Shown here piece by piece: positions 1 through 8,454 of a DNA stretch of 64,000 bases. Within the stretch, counting starts at the first letter, position 1; each line of letters opens with the position of its first letter. Source of the DNA: Verrucomicrobiaceae bacterium (GTDB lineage Bacteria > Verrucomicrobiota > Verrucomicrobiia > Verrucomicrobiales > Akkermansiaceae); assembly GCA_027491155.1 (NCBI GenBank), contig JAIXWR010000012.1, positions 62,001 to 126,000 of the forward strand, written 5' to 3'. Under the pieces are notes generated by a model, which ran no database searches, was not told where the DNA came from, and was given only the letters and a program-made list of their open reading frames with translations. The position numbers and the translations under genes were made by a program.

Positions 1-585
1 GAAGGGGATATGCACACCGGCACCGCCCGCGACCTGGAGCTCGTCCCACATCTTCAAGCCGGAGACGATCAGGTTCGCCGCGCCGTCGCCTTCACCCTGG
101 AAGACGTCGTGGTTCCCGGTCGGGAATTCGAAGGTCAGCGTGCCGCTCACCGCCGTGGCGCTCGCCGGATCGTAGATGAAGGCATACTTGAGGCCGCCCG
201 CGATGTTCGCGAAGCCGGACTGGTCGGACCACAGCGGCTGGGTGTCGGGATTGATGTCCACGTAGCCGTCCTTGGTCGCCACGATCGACAGCCGCTCGTT
301 CAGCGCGATCTCGAACTGCAGCGCGTACACCTGCACGTCGCCGCCCATCGGCAGCGGGCCCGCGGTGGAGTTCACGAAGTCCGGCAGGCGATGATACATC
401 ACGATCGGGTGGATGTTGGTCGAGGGGAGCGCGAGATCGAACAAGGTCGGGTTGCTGATCGGGCGGCGGGCGTTCTCGAAGCCGGTGGTGGACACGGAAG
501 GCGCCGCGGCGGGTTCGGTGACGATCGTGCCGGCCATCGCGGTGCCAAGCAGGGCGGACAGGGAGACAAGGGTTGCTGCTTTCAT
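1..585 (-). CDS. Secreted protein of unknown function, 3' end cut by window edge
   Basis: The reverse strand is open for 195 codons from an ATG at 585 to the window edge, so the C-terminus is missing. The N-terminus (MKAATLVSLSALLGTAMAG) is a clear signal peptide, giving a periplasmic or outer-membrane location. The mature part contains patterns such as YALQFEIALNERLSIVATKDGYVDI and a repeated-strand look that resembles outer-membrane beta-barrel or channel-like proteins of Verrucomicrobia, but I recognise no named family. GC-rich third codon positions support coding. The upstream 220 bases hold a REP-like inverted pair. A function is not assigned. Confidence 0.75.
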   Translation of the reverse strand, partial: MKAATLVSLSALLGTAMAGTIVTEPAAAPSVSTTGFENARRPISNPTLFDLALPSTNIHPIVMYHRLPDFVNSTAGPLPMGGDVQVYALQFEIALNERLSIVATKDGYVDINPDTQPLWSDQSGFANIAGGLKYAFIYDPASATAVSGTLTFEFPTGNHDVFQGEGDGAANLIVSGLKMWDELQVAGGAGVHIPF

Positions 586-680
586 GGTTCGTTTGGTTGG
601 AACGCCCGCAGCCTCCCCGAAATCCCCGGAGCGATCTAACCGCCCTCCCCGCGACTCTGCGCATATTTTGCTTTCCCCAC

Positions 681-800
681 CCCGGGACCGCCGGTCTGCG
701 ACCGGCCCTACGGTCCCCGAACACCCGCCCCGTCTCCCGGCCCGCATCGCCGGATCGCAAGCACCCCGTCCCTCGGCCGGTCGCAGACCGGCGCTCCCGG
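681..800. repeat. Inverted pair of GGAG-head REP-like elements
   Basis: A 17-base palindrome, GCCGGTCTGCGACCGGC, lies at 690-706 and its reverse complement at 776-792. On the minus strand the second copy is preceded by CCCGGGAGC, giving a GGAG head followed by a palindrome, the usual architecture of a REP element. The two copies face each other, as in BIMEs. A third copy lies at 5771-5787. The pair sits between the stop of the YdjM-like gene and the start of the gene at 585, so it may also act as a transcriptional boundary. Confidence 0.75.
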
Positions 801-806
801 GAGACC

Positions 807-1910
807 TCACCGCTGCTCCGGCAGATACTCCTGCAAGGCCAGGAAGGCGCCGATCAACCTCGGGTTCGCTTCCCACGCGTGGGTCTCCCCGCTGATGCGG
901 CGGCCCATCCGCCGCATCGTCTCCCCCGCGCCCCGCGCCTGCGGACCGTGCTGCCGCAGCCGGTCCTTCTTGCCGGCGGGATCGTAGGTCCAGACGAACG
1001 ACGGCCGCAGCGCGACGCCGCGATCGTCCCAGTTCCGCACCTCGCCAAAACGCAAGTCCGCCAGCCACAACCCGTCCGCCGATTCCCGCGCGATCCACCA
1101 GCCTTTCGAGAACCACTGCACCGTCTTCACCTCGCTCGCCTCGGCATGCTTCGCCGCGATCTCCTCGCCTTTCGCCACCACCGTCCAGCGCACCGGCAGC
1201 TCCGGTTTGTCGAAGACCGAACGGTAGCCGATCCAGATCTCGCCCGGCCGGTCGACCAGCACCCGCCAGAACAGGATGTTGAACGGCGTCGGTGCCTCCA
1301 TCCGCCGCTCCCACGATATCCCGCGGCGGACCAGATCGGCCTCCACCGCCTTGCTGACCGAGTGCTTCGCCCAGAAGCTGAGCAGCACGTAGCACGAGCT
1401 GATCCCCAGGCACCACGCCGCCGACCGCACGCCCTTGCCCTTCTTCCAGTCCTTCGGCTTCACGAAGAGGCCGATGACCACCGCGACCAGCAGCGGCAGG
1501 GTGAAGACGGGATCGATGATGAAGAGATTGTCAAAGGACAGCCGTGGGCCGGGAAAGGGATCGAACACGCCGGTGCCGTACACCGTGAAGACATCGATCA
1601 GCACGTGGGTGCTCCACGCGAGGAAGACGAACATCGCCGCCCGCTGCGGCGTCACCTTGTCCTTCTTCCAGCGCTTCGCCAGCGGCTTGGCCAGCAGCCA
1701 GGTCAGCAGGGCGATCAGCAGCAGCGAATGCGAGAAGCCCCGGTGCATCCGCAGGTCCCACGCGGTCGGCAGCAGCCAGGTGAAGATCACGTCGAGGTCC
1801 GGCAGCGTGCCGAACAGCGCGCCCCACGCGATCGCCCGCCGGCCGAGCTGGCGGCCGAGCACCAGTTCGCCGGTCACCGCGCCGAGCGCCGCCTGGGTGA
1901 GCGAATCCAC
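807..1910 (-). CDS. Membrane metal-dependent hydrolase, YdjM/DUF457 family
   Basis: The 367-residue product starts at a GTG ([11 protein letters not shown], the usual MDSLTQ start of this family) and has several membrane segments in its first 200 residues. [10 protein letters not shown] carries the histidines conserved in YdjM-type LexA-binding or metal-dependent hydrolases, and a PDLDVIF motif precedes it. The C-terminal half is soluble and lies outside the standard domain. The longer open frame up to 2126 is rejected because it runs into the upstream region of the divergent aminotransferase. The biochemical role of this family is poorly known, so only the family call is firm. Confidence 0.85.
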   Translation of the reverse strand: MDSLTQAALGAVTGELVLGRQLGRRAIAWGALFGTLPDLDVIFTWLLPTAWDLRMHRGFSHSLLLIALLTWLLAKPLAKRWKKDKVTPQRAAMFVFLAWSTHVLIDVFTVYGTGVFDPFPGPRLSFDNLFIIDPVFTLPLLVAVVIGLFVKPKDWKKGKGVRSAAWCLGISSCYVLLSFWAKHSVSKAVEADLVRRGISWERRMEAPTPFNILFWRVLVDRPGEIWIGYRSVFDKPELPVRWTVVAKGEEIAAKHAEASEVKTVQWFSKGWWIARESADGLWLADLRFGEVRNWDDRGVALRPSFVWTYDPAGKKDRLRQHGPQARGAGETMRRMGRRISGETHAWEANPRLIGAFLALQEYLPEQR

Positions 1911-2046
1911 GGCCGGAGAAACCGCCGGGACCGCCGGAATGCCAAGCGGGAATTTCCCGGATGGAGATTTTCCGCGCCGGGCCGGCCGCCGTCTGATAGA
2001 AACGAGCGGCCGGTTGTCCCGACGACCGGAGCCCGCCCCCGATCCG
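1911..2046. promoter_or_regulatory. Divergent intergenic region, YdjM-like gene / aminotransferase
   Basis: This 136-base gap separates the minus-strand hydrolase start (1910) from the plus-strand aminotransferase start (2047), so promoters for both genes should lie here. I see no clear -35/-10 pair or operator and no strong Shine-Dalgarno sequence in front of either start. Confidence 0.4.
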
Positions 2047-3153
2047 ATGAACCTCATGCACATCCCCGAACGCATCCTGATGGGCCCCGGCCCGAGCACG
2101 GTCCCGTCCCGCATCCTGCGCGCCATGGCCGCGCCGACCCTGGGCCACCTCGACCCGCGCTACATCGAGATCATGGACTCGACCTGCGTGAAGCTGCGCA
2201 AGGTCTTCGAAACCGCGAACGCGCTGACCTTCCCCGTCTCCGGCACCGGGATGGCCGGGATGGAATGCGTGGTGACGAACCTGCTGGAACCCTGCGACGA
2301 GGCGATCGTCGGCGTCAACGGCGTCTTCGGCACCCGCATGGTCGACGTGATGGAGCGGGCCGGCGTCCGCGTCCACCGCCTGGAGGTGCCGTGGGGCGAA
2401 ACCTTTCCGCTCGAAATGCTGGCCGAAGCGGTCGAGCGCCATCCGCAGGCGAAGGTGCTGGGCATCGTGCACGCCGAGACCTCCACCGGCGCGCACCAGC
2501 CGCTGGAAGGCCTCGCGGAGATCCTGCACGAGGCCGGCATGCTGCTGGTCGTCGATGCCGTCACCTCGCTCGGCGGGCACCCGCTCAAGGTCGACGAGTG
2601 GGGCATCGACGCCGTCTATTCCGGCACCCAGAAATGCCTCTCCTGCCCGCCGGGGCTCTCGCCCGTTTCCTTCTCGCCGCGGGCGGTGGAAGCGGCGGAA
2701 AAGCGCAGGACCAAGGTGCAGAGCTGGTACTTCGACATCTCGATGCTCAAGGACTACTACCGCGGCAGCGGCCAGCGGGCCTATCACCACACCGCGCCGG
2801 TCAACATGATCTACGCGCTTCACGAGGCGCTGACGATCGTGCTGGAAGAGGGCCTCGAAGCCCGGCACGCGCGGCATGCGAAACTGCACCGCCGCCTGCG
2901 GGCCGGGCTGGAGTCGATGGGGATCGGCTATGTCCCGCGGCACTCGCTGCACACCTTGAACTGCATCCACATCCCCGAAGGCGCCGACGATGCCGCCGTG
3001 CGGGCGAAGCTGCTGGAGGACTACAGCATCGAGATCGGCGCCGGCCTCGGCCCCTTCGCCGGCAAGGCCTGGCGGATCGGGTTGATGGGGCATTCGGCGA
3101 GCCAGGCGAATGTCGACCTGCTGCTCGCGGCGCTGGTGGATTGCTTGGAGTAG
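2047..3153 (+). CDS. Class V aminotransferase, alanine-glyoxylate/serine-pyruvate type
   Basis: A 368-residue PLP enzyme of the AGXT family, which moves the amino group of alanine or serine to glyoxylate or pyruvate. Visible signatures are the N-terminal [10 protein letters not shown] (substrate loop), [16 protein letters not shown] near residues 65-80 (cofactor binding), [10 protein letters not shown] at 168-177 with the PLP-binding Asp, and [13 protein letters not shown] with Lys196 as Schiff-base lysine. Length matches the family (about 360-390). The ATG at 2047 is chosen because the family begins with the GPGP motif a few residues in. The gene is monocistronic, followed by a REP pair. Substrate preference cannot be read from sequence alone. 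Confidence 0.93.
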   Translation: MNLMHIPERILMGPGPSTVPSRILRAMAAPTLGHLDPRYIEIMDSTCVKLRKVFETANALTFPVSGTGMAGMECVVTNLLEPCDEAIVGVNGVFGTRMVDVMERAGVRVHRLEVPWGETFPLEMLAEAVERHPQAKVLGIVHAETSTGAHQPLEGLAEILHEAGMLLVVDAVTSLGGHPLKVDEWGIDAVYSGTQKCLSCPPGLSPVSFSPRAVEAAEKRRTKVQSWYFDISMLKDYYRGSGQRAYHHTAPVNMIYALHEALTIVLEEGLEARHARHAKLHRRLRAGLESMGIGYVPRHSLHTLNCIHIPEGADDAAVRAKLLEDYSIEIGAGLGPFAGKAWRIGLMGHSASQANVDLLLAALVDCLE

Positions 3154-3174
3154 CCGTCGCGCAGCGCGGCGCTA

Positions 3175-3288
3175 AAGTAGCGCAACGTTGCACGTTGTGA
3201 TCAGGGGCGGGTCGCCACTCCGGGGTGATTCGCAGCCGCCATCCGCGGTCCGCCGCACCCCATCGCAACTTGCAAAGTTGCGCTACTT
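3175..3288. repeat. REP pair / MITE-like element with 12-bp perfect terminal inverted repeats
   Basis: AAGTAGCGCAAC at 3175-3186 is matched by its exact reverse complement at 3277-3288, and the similarity continues inward for about 26 bases (23 of 26 by eye). Each end has a GTAG head followed by a small palindrome; the right end contains CGCAACTTGCAAAGTTGCG (3264-3282). This is the layout of two REPs facing each other. A shorter, more decayed relative lies at 55638-55713. The element abuts the left inverted repeat flanking the RAYT gene. Confidence 0.8.
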
Positions 3289-3289
3289 C

Positions 3290-3381
3290 GGTCCCAACGG
3301 GACCACTCATAAAAGCCCGGCACGAAGTGCCGGGTGGGTCCGCCGCGAAGCGAGGCGGTGTCCCACCGGGACACCTCATGC
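3290..3381. repeat. Left ~92-bp inverted repeat flanking the RAYT gene
   Basis: This block contains hairpins GGTCCCAACGGGACC (3290-3304), a CCCGGCAC/GTGCCGGG stem, a CCGCC/GGCGG stem and GTGTCCC/GGGACAC. Its reverse complement recurs at 3876-3963 in the same order with small differences, so the transposase gene sits between two inverted copies. This is the expected arrangement of REP elements around a RAYT gene. Confidence 0.85.
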
Positions 3382-3395
3382 GGGGAACGTGTCTC

Positions 3396-3848
3396 TCAAT
3401 CCCAAACGTACCGTTCATCCGGCGTGGTCCCATATCGGGCCAACAGGGCGCGGTATTCATCCTGGAATGTCTCCTTCCGATGACGCACCTCTTGCCGGTC
3501 GATGTATCGCAAGAGGGCATTCAACTGCGACTGCCCCACGGAGAACGACCCGTAACCCGCCTGCCATTCGAAATGCCGTGGTCCGCCGGGTTGTTCCTTC
3601 AGCCAGATGGAACTGGTCTGCTTCACCTTCTTGACGAAATCCGCGATGGCGACCGTGCGGCCCAAGTCGATGGCGAGATGCACGTGATCGGCAACGCCGC
3701 CGACCCGGAAGACTTCGCAATCGATGTCCCGTCCGACCGCAGCGAGGTAGCCGAACAGTGGCGGTCGAATCGACGTGGAAAGGGAGGGTTCGCGGTTCTT
3801 GGTTGAGAAGACGACATGGACGAGGATGCGCGAGAGGGATTGGGGCAT
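3396..3848 (-). CDS. REP-associated tyrosine transposase (RAYT), IS200/IS605 TnpA-like
   Basis: The 150-residue product is a Y1 transposase of the HUH nuclease fold, which cuts and rejoins single-stranded DNA at REP hairpins. The metal-binding HUH motif is HVH (His55, His57) in VADHVHLAIDL, and the nucleophile is likely Tyr99 in WQAGYGSFSVGQSQ, the RAYT version of the motif. The C-terminal RYIDRQEVRHRKETFQDEY helix is typical. The start at 3848 (MPQSLSRILVHVVF) is the family N-terminus; the frame extends upstream only through repeat DNA. All key residues are present, so the enzyme may be active. It lies between inverted repeats at 3290-3381 and 3876-3963. Confidence 0.92.
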   Translation of the reverse strand: MPQSLSRILVHVVFSTKNREPSLSTSIRPPLFGYLAAVGRDIDCEVFRVGGVADHVHLAIDLGRTVAIADFVKKVKQTSSIWLKEQPGGPRHFEWQAGYGSFSVGQSQLNALLRYIDRQEVRHRKETFQDEYRALLARYGTTPDERYVWD

Positions 3849-3875
3849 GTCGTATGATAACTCATCGCGCAATCC

Positions 3876-3963
3876 GCATGAGGTGTCCCGTTGGGACACG
3901 AATCTGCTTCCCCCCAAACCCGGCACTCCGTGCCGGGCTTTTATAAGCGGTCCCCTTGGGACC
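3876..3963. repeat. Right ~88-bp inverted repeat flanking the RAYT gene
   Basis: Read on the minus strand this block repeats the left copy at 3290-3381: a GGTCCC/GGGACC hairpin at its outer end, the CCCGGCAC/GTGCCGGG stem, then GTGTCCC/GGGACAC. The middle segment (AAGCAGATTC-like) differs from the left copy, which has a CCGCC stem there. It lies upstream of the RAYT start and may carry its promoter. Confidence 0.85.
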
Positions 3964-4074
3964 AAGAGCTATTGCTTAACGCGGTTTGAGGAAGGGAGAC
4001 CTCTATCGCGCCCAATCCGGATTCACGAGAAGTTTGGCTTGCCCCAATCACTTTGCAACACAAAGCTAATAGCG

Positions 4075-4671
4075 ATGAAAGCAGCCCGAATCCTACCAAT
4101 GATCCTCCTGATCGCCCCCGCCCTGGCCGGCCTGGAACCCGGGGACGGGATCCAGCTCACCTTGCGCGGGGTGGACGCGGCCGAGCAGCAGAACGTGAAC
4201 GGCACTTACCGGGTCGGCGAGAGCGGCCACGTGCGCCTGCCCTTGCTGGACAAGACCGTGATGGCCCGCGGCCTCACGCCGGAGCAGTTCGCCCGCGCGG
4301 CGGAGGCGGCTTACCAGGCGGCGGGGATTTACACCAAGCCGGCGATCGAGGTGGAGCCGCTCCCTGCCGCGAGAAACGGGCAGCCCTCGGTCGTCAGCGT
4401 CGGCGGACAGGTCCAGCGGGCCGGCGAATCGGCCTTCCGCAAGGACATGACCGTGATCCAGGCCATCGATGCCGCCGGCGGTCGCAATCCCTTCGGCGGG
4501 CGCAACCTCCTCCTGATCCGCGGCGGCAAGCAATACTGCCTCGATTTCCTCAACCTGAAGCACAAGAACATCCGGCTCCTGCCCGACGACTCGCTGCAGG
4601 TGGAGCAGAAGGGAGTCATCGACCGCTGGAAGGGCAACGAGGAAACCGTGAAGGCTTTGCTCGATCCGTAA
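4075..4671 (+). CDS. Short polysaccharide export protein (Wza-like, Poly_export/SLBB)
   Basis: The 198-residue protein begins with a signal peptide (MKAARILPMILLIAPALAG) and LEPGDGIQLTLRG, the opening of a Poly_export domain. GTYRVGESGHVRLPLLDKTVMARGLTPEQF is the conserved strand-helix part of that domain, and VVSVGGQVQRAGESAFRKDMTVIQAIDAAGG is an SLBB (beta-grasp) repeat. Wza-type proteins form the outer-membrane pore for exopolysaccharide export; this protein is about half the usual length and has no lipobox cysteine or C-terminal amphipathic helix. No glycosyltransferase or Wzc partner is adjacent, so it may be an accessory periplasmic version. Confidence 0.85.
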   Translation: MKAARILPMILLIAPALAGLEPGDGIQLTLRGVDAAEQQNVNGTYRVGESGHVRLPLLDKTVMARGLTPEQFARAAEAAYQAAGIYTKPAIEVEPLPAARNGQPSVVSVGGQVQRAGESAFRKDMTVIQAIDAAGGRNPFGGRNLLLIRGGKQYCLDFLNLKHKNIRLLPDDSLQVEQKGVIDRWKGNEETVKALLDP

Positions 4672-4674
4672 GCG

Positions 4675-4779
4675 TAGCGGGACGACTTCGTCGTTCCGTC
4701 AGGGGCTTGGTGAGGGAGAGGAGAACCCTTGGAACTTCCGGCGGGCCGCTCCCAGCCGGAAGGGCGCAGCCCTTCCGCT
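4675..4779. repeat. GTAG-head REP pair with three hairpins
   Basis: The element starts with GTAGCGGGACGAC and ends with the inverted GTAGCGGAAGGGC (plus strand GCCCTTCCGCTAC). Each end is GTAGCGG plus a palindrome (ACGAC/GTCGT on the left, AAGGGC/GCCCTT at 4760-4774 on the right), and a CTTCCGGC/GCCGGAAG hairpin lies at 4735-4762. The loops differ while the stems are kept, which suggests selection on structure. It follows the polysaccharide export gene directly and could also terminate its transcript. Confidence 0.65.
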
Positions 4780-4790
4780 ACCCCCCTAAC

Positions 4791-4827
4791 AAAACGGCCC
4801 GCACGGAAAGGGATCCGCGCGGGCCGT
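4791..4827 (-). terminator. Intrinsic terminator of the FKBP gene
   Basis: A perfect 9-bp stem, ACGGCCCGC at 4794-4802 and GCGGGCCGT at 4819-4827, is followed on the minus strand by TTTTGTT. It lies 16 bases past the stop codon of the minus-strand FKBP gene. Confidence 0.85.
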
Positions 4828-4843
4828 GAGAAAGATCAGCCGT

Positions 4844-5707
4844 TCACTGGCCTTCCGGCATCGGGAAGGGCAGGCCGCCACCGGCCGGGGCCGGCGGGGC
4901 GTCCTTGATCTCGACCAGCTTGAGTTCGAAGATCAGCACGCTGTTCGGCGCGATCTCGGCGCTGCGGCGCTGCTCGCCGTAAGCCATCGCGCTCGGGATG
5001 AAGAGCTTCCACTTGGCACCCACCGGCATGGTGGTGAGGGCTTCCTTGAAGCCTTCGATGACCTGCATGCCCATCGCCACCGGCTCGCCTTCGGGCGAGG
5101 CGTCGAACTCGGTGCCGTCGATCAGGGTGCCCTTGTAGTTCACCATGAACTGCTTCTCCGGCTCGCCTTCCTTGGGAGCGACGTATTTCTGGTCGCCGCC
5201 CTTTTCGAGCACCTCGTACTGCAGGCCGCTCTTGGTTGTGACCACGCCTTCGCGCTTGCCGTTCTCCTCGAGGAACTTCTTGCCGGCTTCGAGATTCTTG
5301 GCGGCACCTTCCTTCTCGCGGGTCTGGAGCATGTCGCCGAGCGCCTGCATGGCGGCCTTGAGGCTCTCTTCGGAGACTTCCGGCTTCTCGCCCTTGAAGG
5401 CGGCGAGGAAGCCCTTGAGGAAGGACTCGGTGTCGATGTCGTCGGCCTTGATGCCGAACTGGCCGTAGTTCTGGGCGAACTCGCCGCCGGTGCGGAAGCC
5501 GAGGCCGTAGGACGAGTCGGTCTTCACCTTGGCGGGATCGACCGGTGCGGCCGGCGGCGGGGCGGGCACTTCGGTCGGCGGGGTGGTGGCGGATTCAGCG
5601 GCGGGCTTGGCCGCGGGTTGCTCCGCGGCGGCTTCGTTCTGGGCGGCCGCCGGGATGAGGGTGGCGAGGCCGAGAGCCAGGACGCCGGGAGTAAGGTGGA
5701 ATTTCAT
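4844..5707 (-). CDS. Secreted FKBP-type peptidyl-prolyl cis-trans isomerase
   Basis: The 287-residue precursor has a signal peptide (MKFHLTPGVLALGLATLIPAAAQ), a Pro/Ala/Glu-rich linker to about residue 60, an FKBP-N dimerisation region (SSYGLGFRTGGEFAQNYGQFGIKADDIDTESFLKGFLAAFKGEKPEVS, as in Mip/FkpA) and a C-terminal FKBP domain with GLQYEVLEKG, VNYKGTLIDGTEFDAS, VIEGFKEALTTMPVGAKWKLFIPSAMAYGEQ and LIFELKLVEI. It should speed prolyl isomerisation during folding of exported proteins. The start at 5707 is fixed by the signal peptide; the frame extends to 5920 only through the REP region. The C-terminal tail is Pro/Gly-rich. Confidence 0.95.
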   Translation of the reverse strand: MKFHLTPGVLALGLATLIPAAAQNEAAAEQPAAKPAAESATTPPTEVPAPPPAAPVDPAKVKTDSSYGLGFRTGGEFAQNYGQFGIKADDIDTESFLKGFLAAFKGEKPEVSEESLKAAMQALGDMLQTREKEGAAKNLEAGKKFLEENGKREGVVTTKSGLQYEVLEKGGDQKYVAPKEGEPEKQFMVNYKGTLIDGTEFDASPEGEPVAMGMQVIEGFKEALTTMPVGAKWKLFIPSAMAYGEQRRSAEIAPNSVLIFELKLVEIKDAPPAPAGGGLPFPMPEGQ

Positions 5708-5760
5708 GTCGGCGCGGACGCTAGGGGGGGAATTCGCGCTTGTCGAGCGGCCCGTTTGCC

Positions 5761-5800
5761 CCCGGGGAGCGCCGGTCTGCGACCGGCAGAGCGGTCCCTC
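5761..5800. repeat. Third copy of the GGAG-head REP-like element
   Basis: GGGGAGC is followed by the palindrome GCCGGTCTGCGACCGGC at 5771-5787 and then by AGAGCGGTCCC. The same order occurs in the copies at 681-718 and, inverted, at 758-800. It lies between the divergent FKBP and GH25-like genes. Confidence 0.7.
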
Positions 5801-5892
5801 GACGCCAAAGGGTGAACACCCCGGTCCATCTGCGGGGCGGAGCGCACCCGGTCGAGGCCCCGCAGGACTGGACAGGGCACGGGGCAGCGTGA

Positions 5893-6771
5893 ATGTTCGG
5901 CCCCATGATGAAGATTCCACTGCTGCTGCTCGCTCCCCTGCTCCTCGCTTCCTGCGGCAGCGGCGGCTTCGGCGGGACCAGCGTTGCCGGTTCCCCGGCG
6001 GTGCTGAATGTCTCCGGCTGGGACCCGAAGGAGCGCCAGCGCGGCGGCGAGAGCTACTCCGAACACAACGTCTCCGCCCTGAAACGCAACGGCGCGCTCG
6101 GCCTGATCGCCCGCTCGGCCAAGGGGCCGCAGCTCGACGGGAAATTCGGCGACTTCCTCCATTCCACCGACCGCCAGGGCATGCTGCTGGGGGCTTACCA
6201 TTTCGTCACCATGGACCAGGATCCCGCCGCGCAGGCCGATGCCTTCGTCGACCGGGTCCGCGCCACCGCCCGCAGCCGCGGGATCTCGTCGCGCAAGATC
6301 CTGCTGGTCGGCGATTTCGACACCGCCTCCACCCCGGACCGGCTGGTGAAATTCATCCAGCGGGTCGAGCAGCGGACCGGGGTGACTCCGGTGACCTATC
6401 TGGAGAACAGCGCCAAGCTGCGCGCCAACCTCAGCGCGGCCAGCCCGGCGCAGAAGTCGGTGATCCGGCGCTCGCCCTACTGGATCGCCCTCTACAGCCC
6501 GGCCGGCACCGAGCGCTCGATGGGCCACGGCCACCTCACGCCCGACGGGCTGATGAAGCAGTATGGCATCTGGAACGATTGGGCGATGTGGCAATACGGC
6601 GGCGTGATCTGGGAAGGCGGACGCTCGAACGCCAGGCACTACAACACCGGGTCGTGGAAAAGCCCGCGCTACTTCGGCAACATGGCGCATCCGATGGAGC
6701 GAAATGTTTTCAAAGGCGATGTCGGCGACCTTCAAGCCTTCTGGGACCGCCACGGCTGGGCGTGGTGGTGA
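5893..6771 (+). CDS. GH25-like lysozyme-fold lipoprotein with altered active site
   Basis: The 292-residue product carries a lipoprotein signal with lipobox LLAS-Cys21. The mature part follows the glycosyl hydrolase 25 pattern: VLNVSGWDP (strand 1), LGAYHFVTMDQDPAAQADAFVDRV, LLVGDFDTAS, and WAMWQYGG near the end. GH25 lysozymes cleave the beta-1,4 bond of peptidoglycan using Asp in strand 1 and a DxE motif. Here the strand-1 Asp is Asn39 and DxE reads Asp141-Phe-Asp143, so activity may be lost or altered. The start at 5893 is preferred because a GGGG stretch lies 8 bases upstream; ATGs at 5905 and 5908 would leave the lipobox intact too. Confidence 0.8.
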   Translation: MFGPMMKIPLLLLAPLLLASCGSGGFGGTSVAGSPAVLNVSGWDPKERQRGGESYSEHNVSALKRNGALGLIARSAKGPQLDGKFGDFLHSTDRQGMLLGAYHFVTMDQDPAAQADAFVDRVRATARSRGISSRKILLVGDFDTASTPDRLVKFIQRVEQRTGVTPVTYLENSAKLRANLSAASPAQKSVIRRSPYWIALYSPAGTERSMGHGHLTPDGLMKQYGIWNDWAMWQYGGVIWEGGRSNARHYNTGSWKSPRYFGNMAHPMERNVFKGDVGDLQAFWDRHGWAWW

Positions 6772-6870
6772 GCAAGGAGCGGCGGATTGCCTCCGGCTAT
6801 CTCCGCTGCGCTGCGGTTCCGATCCGCCTGCCACGCTCCCACCGGCGGTCATAGACGCGCCGCTACATGT

Positions 6871-8454
6871 TCAAAGATGCCCCTCCTGCACCCCGGGCGC
6901 GATCATCTCGTTCGAGAGCTTGTTGTGGAACTCGAACAAGTCGGTGCGGCGGTCGGTGACGGGGGTGACGCTGCCGTTCAAGCGCGAGCGGTAGAGGTCG
7001 GAGACGTCGAGGTCGGTGACCAGCATCGTCTCGACGTTCGGGTCGGCCTCGGCCTGGATGCCGTCGCGGGCGAATTCGAAATCGCTCGGCGTGAAGACCG
7101 CTGCGCGGCCGTAGTGGATGTCCATCGCGGGCACGTCCGGCAGGTTGCCGACGACGCCGGCGGTGGCGACGTAGATCTGGTTCTCGATCGCCCGTGCCGC
7201 GGCGCAGAGGCTGACGCGGAGGTAGCCCTGGCGGTTGTCGGTGCAATACGGCACGAAGAGGATCTCCACGCCGCGGTCGGCGAGGTAGCGGGCGGCTTCG
7301 GGGAACTCGACGTCGTAGCAGATCAACACGCCGATCTTCGCCTTCGGGGTTTGCAGGACGATCAGCGAATCGCCGCCGGTGATGCCCCACCAGGTTTTCT
7401 CGGAAGGCGTGATGTGCAGCTTCGGCTGCGAGACATAGGTGCCGTCGGGCTTGAAGATCATCGAGGTGTTCTCCAGCCGCCCGTCGGGCTGGGTGACCGG
7501 ATGGGAGCCGGCGATCAGGTAAAGCCCCTGCTCGCGGGCCAGGCGGCTCATCAGCTCGATGAACTGCGGCGTGTATTCGGCCAGCTTGCGGATGCCTTCG
7601 CGTGAACCGAGCGGCTCCAGCGCGCTGAGGAGCTGCACCGTCAGGAACTCGGGGAACAGCACGAACTCCGCACCGTAATCCTCGCCCGCGGTCTCCACGA
7701 AGTAGCGGATCTGTTTCGCGAACTCGTCGAAGTCCGCCACCTTGCGCATCTGGTACTGGACGCAGGCGACGCGGACCTTGCTGCCGTGCTCGTCGCGCGA
7801 CTGGTATTCGGGATTGATCCACTCGATCAACGCCGCGTGGTCACGCGAGCGGTGGTCGTGCAGGTAGTTCGGCATGATGCCGCGCACGGCGAAGCCCTGC
7901 TTGAGCTGGAAGCCGAGCACGGGGTCGGGGATCTTGCCGTCCTGCACCTGCCACACGTATTCCTCCGGCGTCAGGCGGGCGGCGTGCTCGTCGTAGTGCC
8001 AGAGCCGGGCCCCGGCGAGGATGCGGCGGAGATTGAGGCGGCGGCAGAGCTCGCGGCGGGCGTTGTAGAGCGCGGCGCCGATGCCGAGCTTGCGGGCGTC
8101 GGGATCGACATACACGTCCGCGCCGTAGAGCGTGTCGCCCTGGGGATCGTGGTTGTAGAAAAACCCGTCGTCGGTGATGCCGTCGTAGGTGTGCTTGCGC
8201 AGCGGATTGCGGCCGAGGGTGACGATCAGCGACGAGGCGACGCCGAGGATCCTGCCGTCGCGTTCCGCGAGGAGCTGGCCTTCGGGAAAAACATGGATGT
8301 GCGAGCGGAGGTGCTTCTCGTTCCAAGGCCCGCCGGCATCACCCGGCTGCGGGAAGCAGCGGCGGTGGAGCGAAAGGATGGCGGGAATGTCGTCGACCGT
8401 GGGATTGCGGACGGTGACGGGACCCGGCGGGGTGGCTTGGTCGGTGGATGGCAC
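6871..8454 (-). CDS. GNAT acetyltransferase fused to carbon-nitrogen hydrolase
   Basis: The 527-residue protein joins two enzymes. Residues about 15-200 are a GNAT N-acetyltransferase (VRNPTVDDIPAILSLHRRCFP, GADVYVDPDARKLGIGAALYNARRELC). Residues about 225-510 are a nitrilase-superfamily amidase with the Glu-Lys-Cys triad visible as Glu269 (LFPEFLT), Lys345 (QPKLHIT) and Cys379 (LICYDVEFPE). Such fusions are known in several phyla and are thought to act on an amide or acylated amine, but the substrate is unknown. No in-frame ATG exists near the start; the GTG at 8454 is chosen because it leaves about 14 residues before the GNAT domain. The leader before it is heptad-repetitive. Confidence 0.9.
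   Translation of the reverse strand: MPSTDQATPPGPVTVRNPTVDDIPAILSLHRRCFPQPGDAGGPWNEKHLRSHIHVFPEGQLLAERDGRILGVASSLIVTLGRNPLRKHTYDGITDDGFFYNHDPQGDTLYGADVYVDPDARKLGIGAALYNARRELCRRLNLRRILAGARLWHYDEHAARLTPEEYVWQVQDGKIPDPVLGFQLKQGFAVRGIMPNYLHDHRSRDHAALIEWINPEYQSRDEHGSKVRVACVQYQMRKVADFDEFAKQIRYFVETAGEDYGAEFVLFPEFLTVQLLSALEPLGSREGIRKLAEYTPQFIELMSRLAREQGLYLIAGSHPVTQPDGRLENTSMIFKPDGTYVSQPKLHITPSEKTWWGITGGDSLIVLQTPKAKIGVLICYDVEFPEAARYLADRGVEILFVPYCTDNRQGYLRVSLCAAARAIENQIYVATAGVVGNLPDVPAMDIHYGRAAVFTPSDFEFARDGIQAEADPNVETMLVTDLDVSDLYRSRLNGSVTPVTDRRTDLFEFHNKLSNEMIAPGVQEGHL

Noticed and set aside
573-3200. Long plus-strand open frame (875 codons) over the YdjM-like and aminotransferase genes
   Set aside because: Arg/Pro/His-rich composition and no domain; it is a shadow of GC-rich genes on the other frame and strand.
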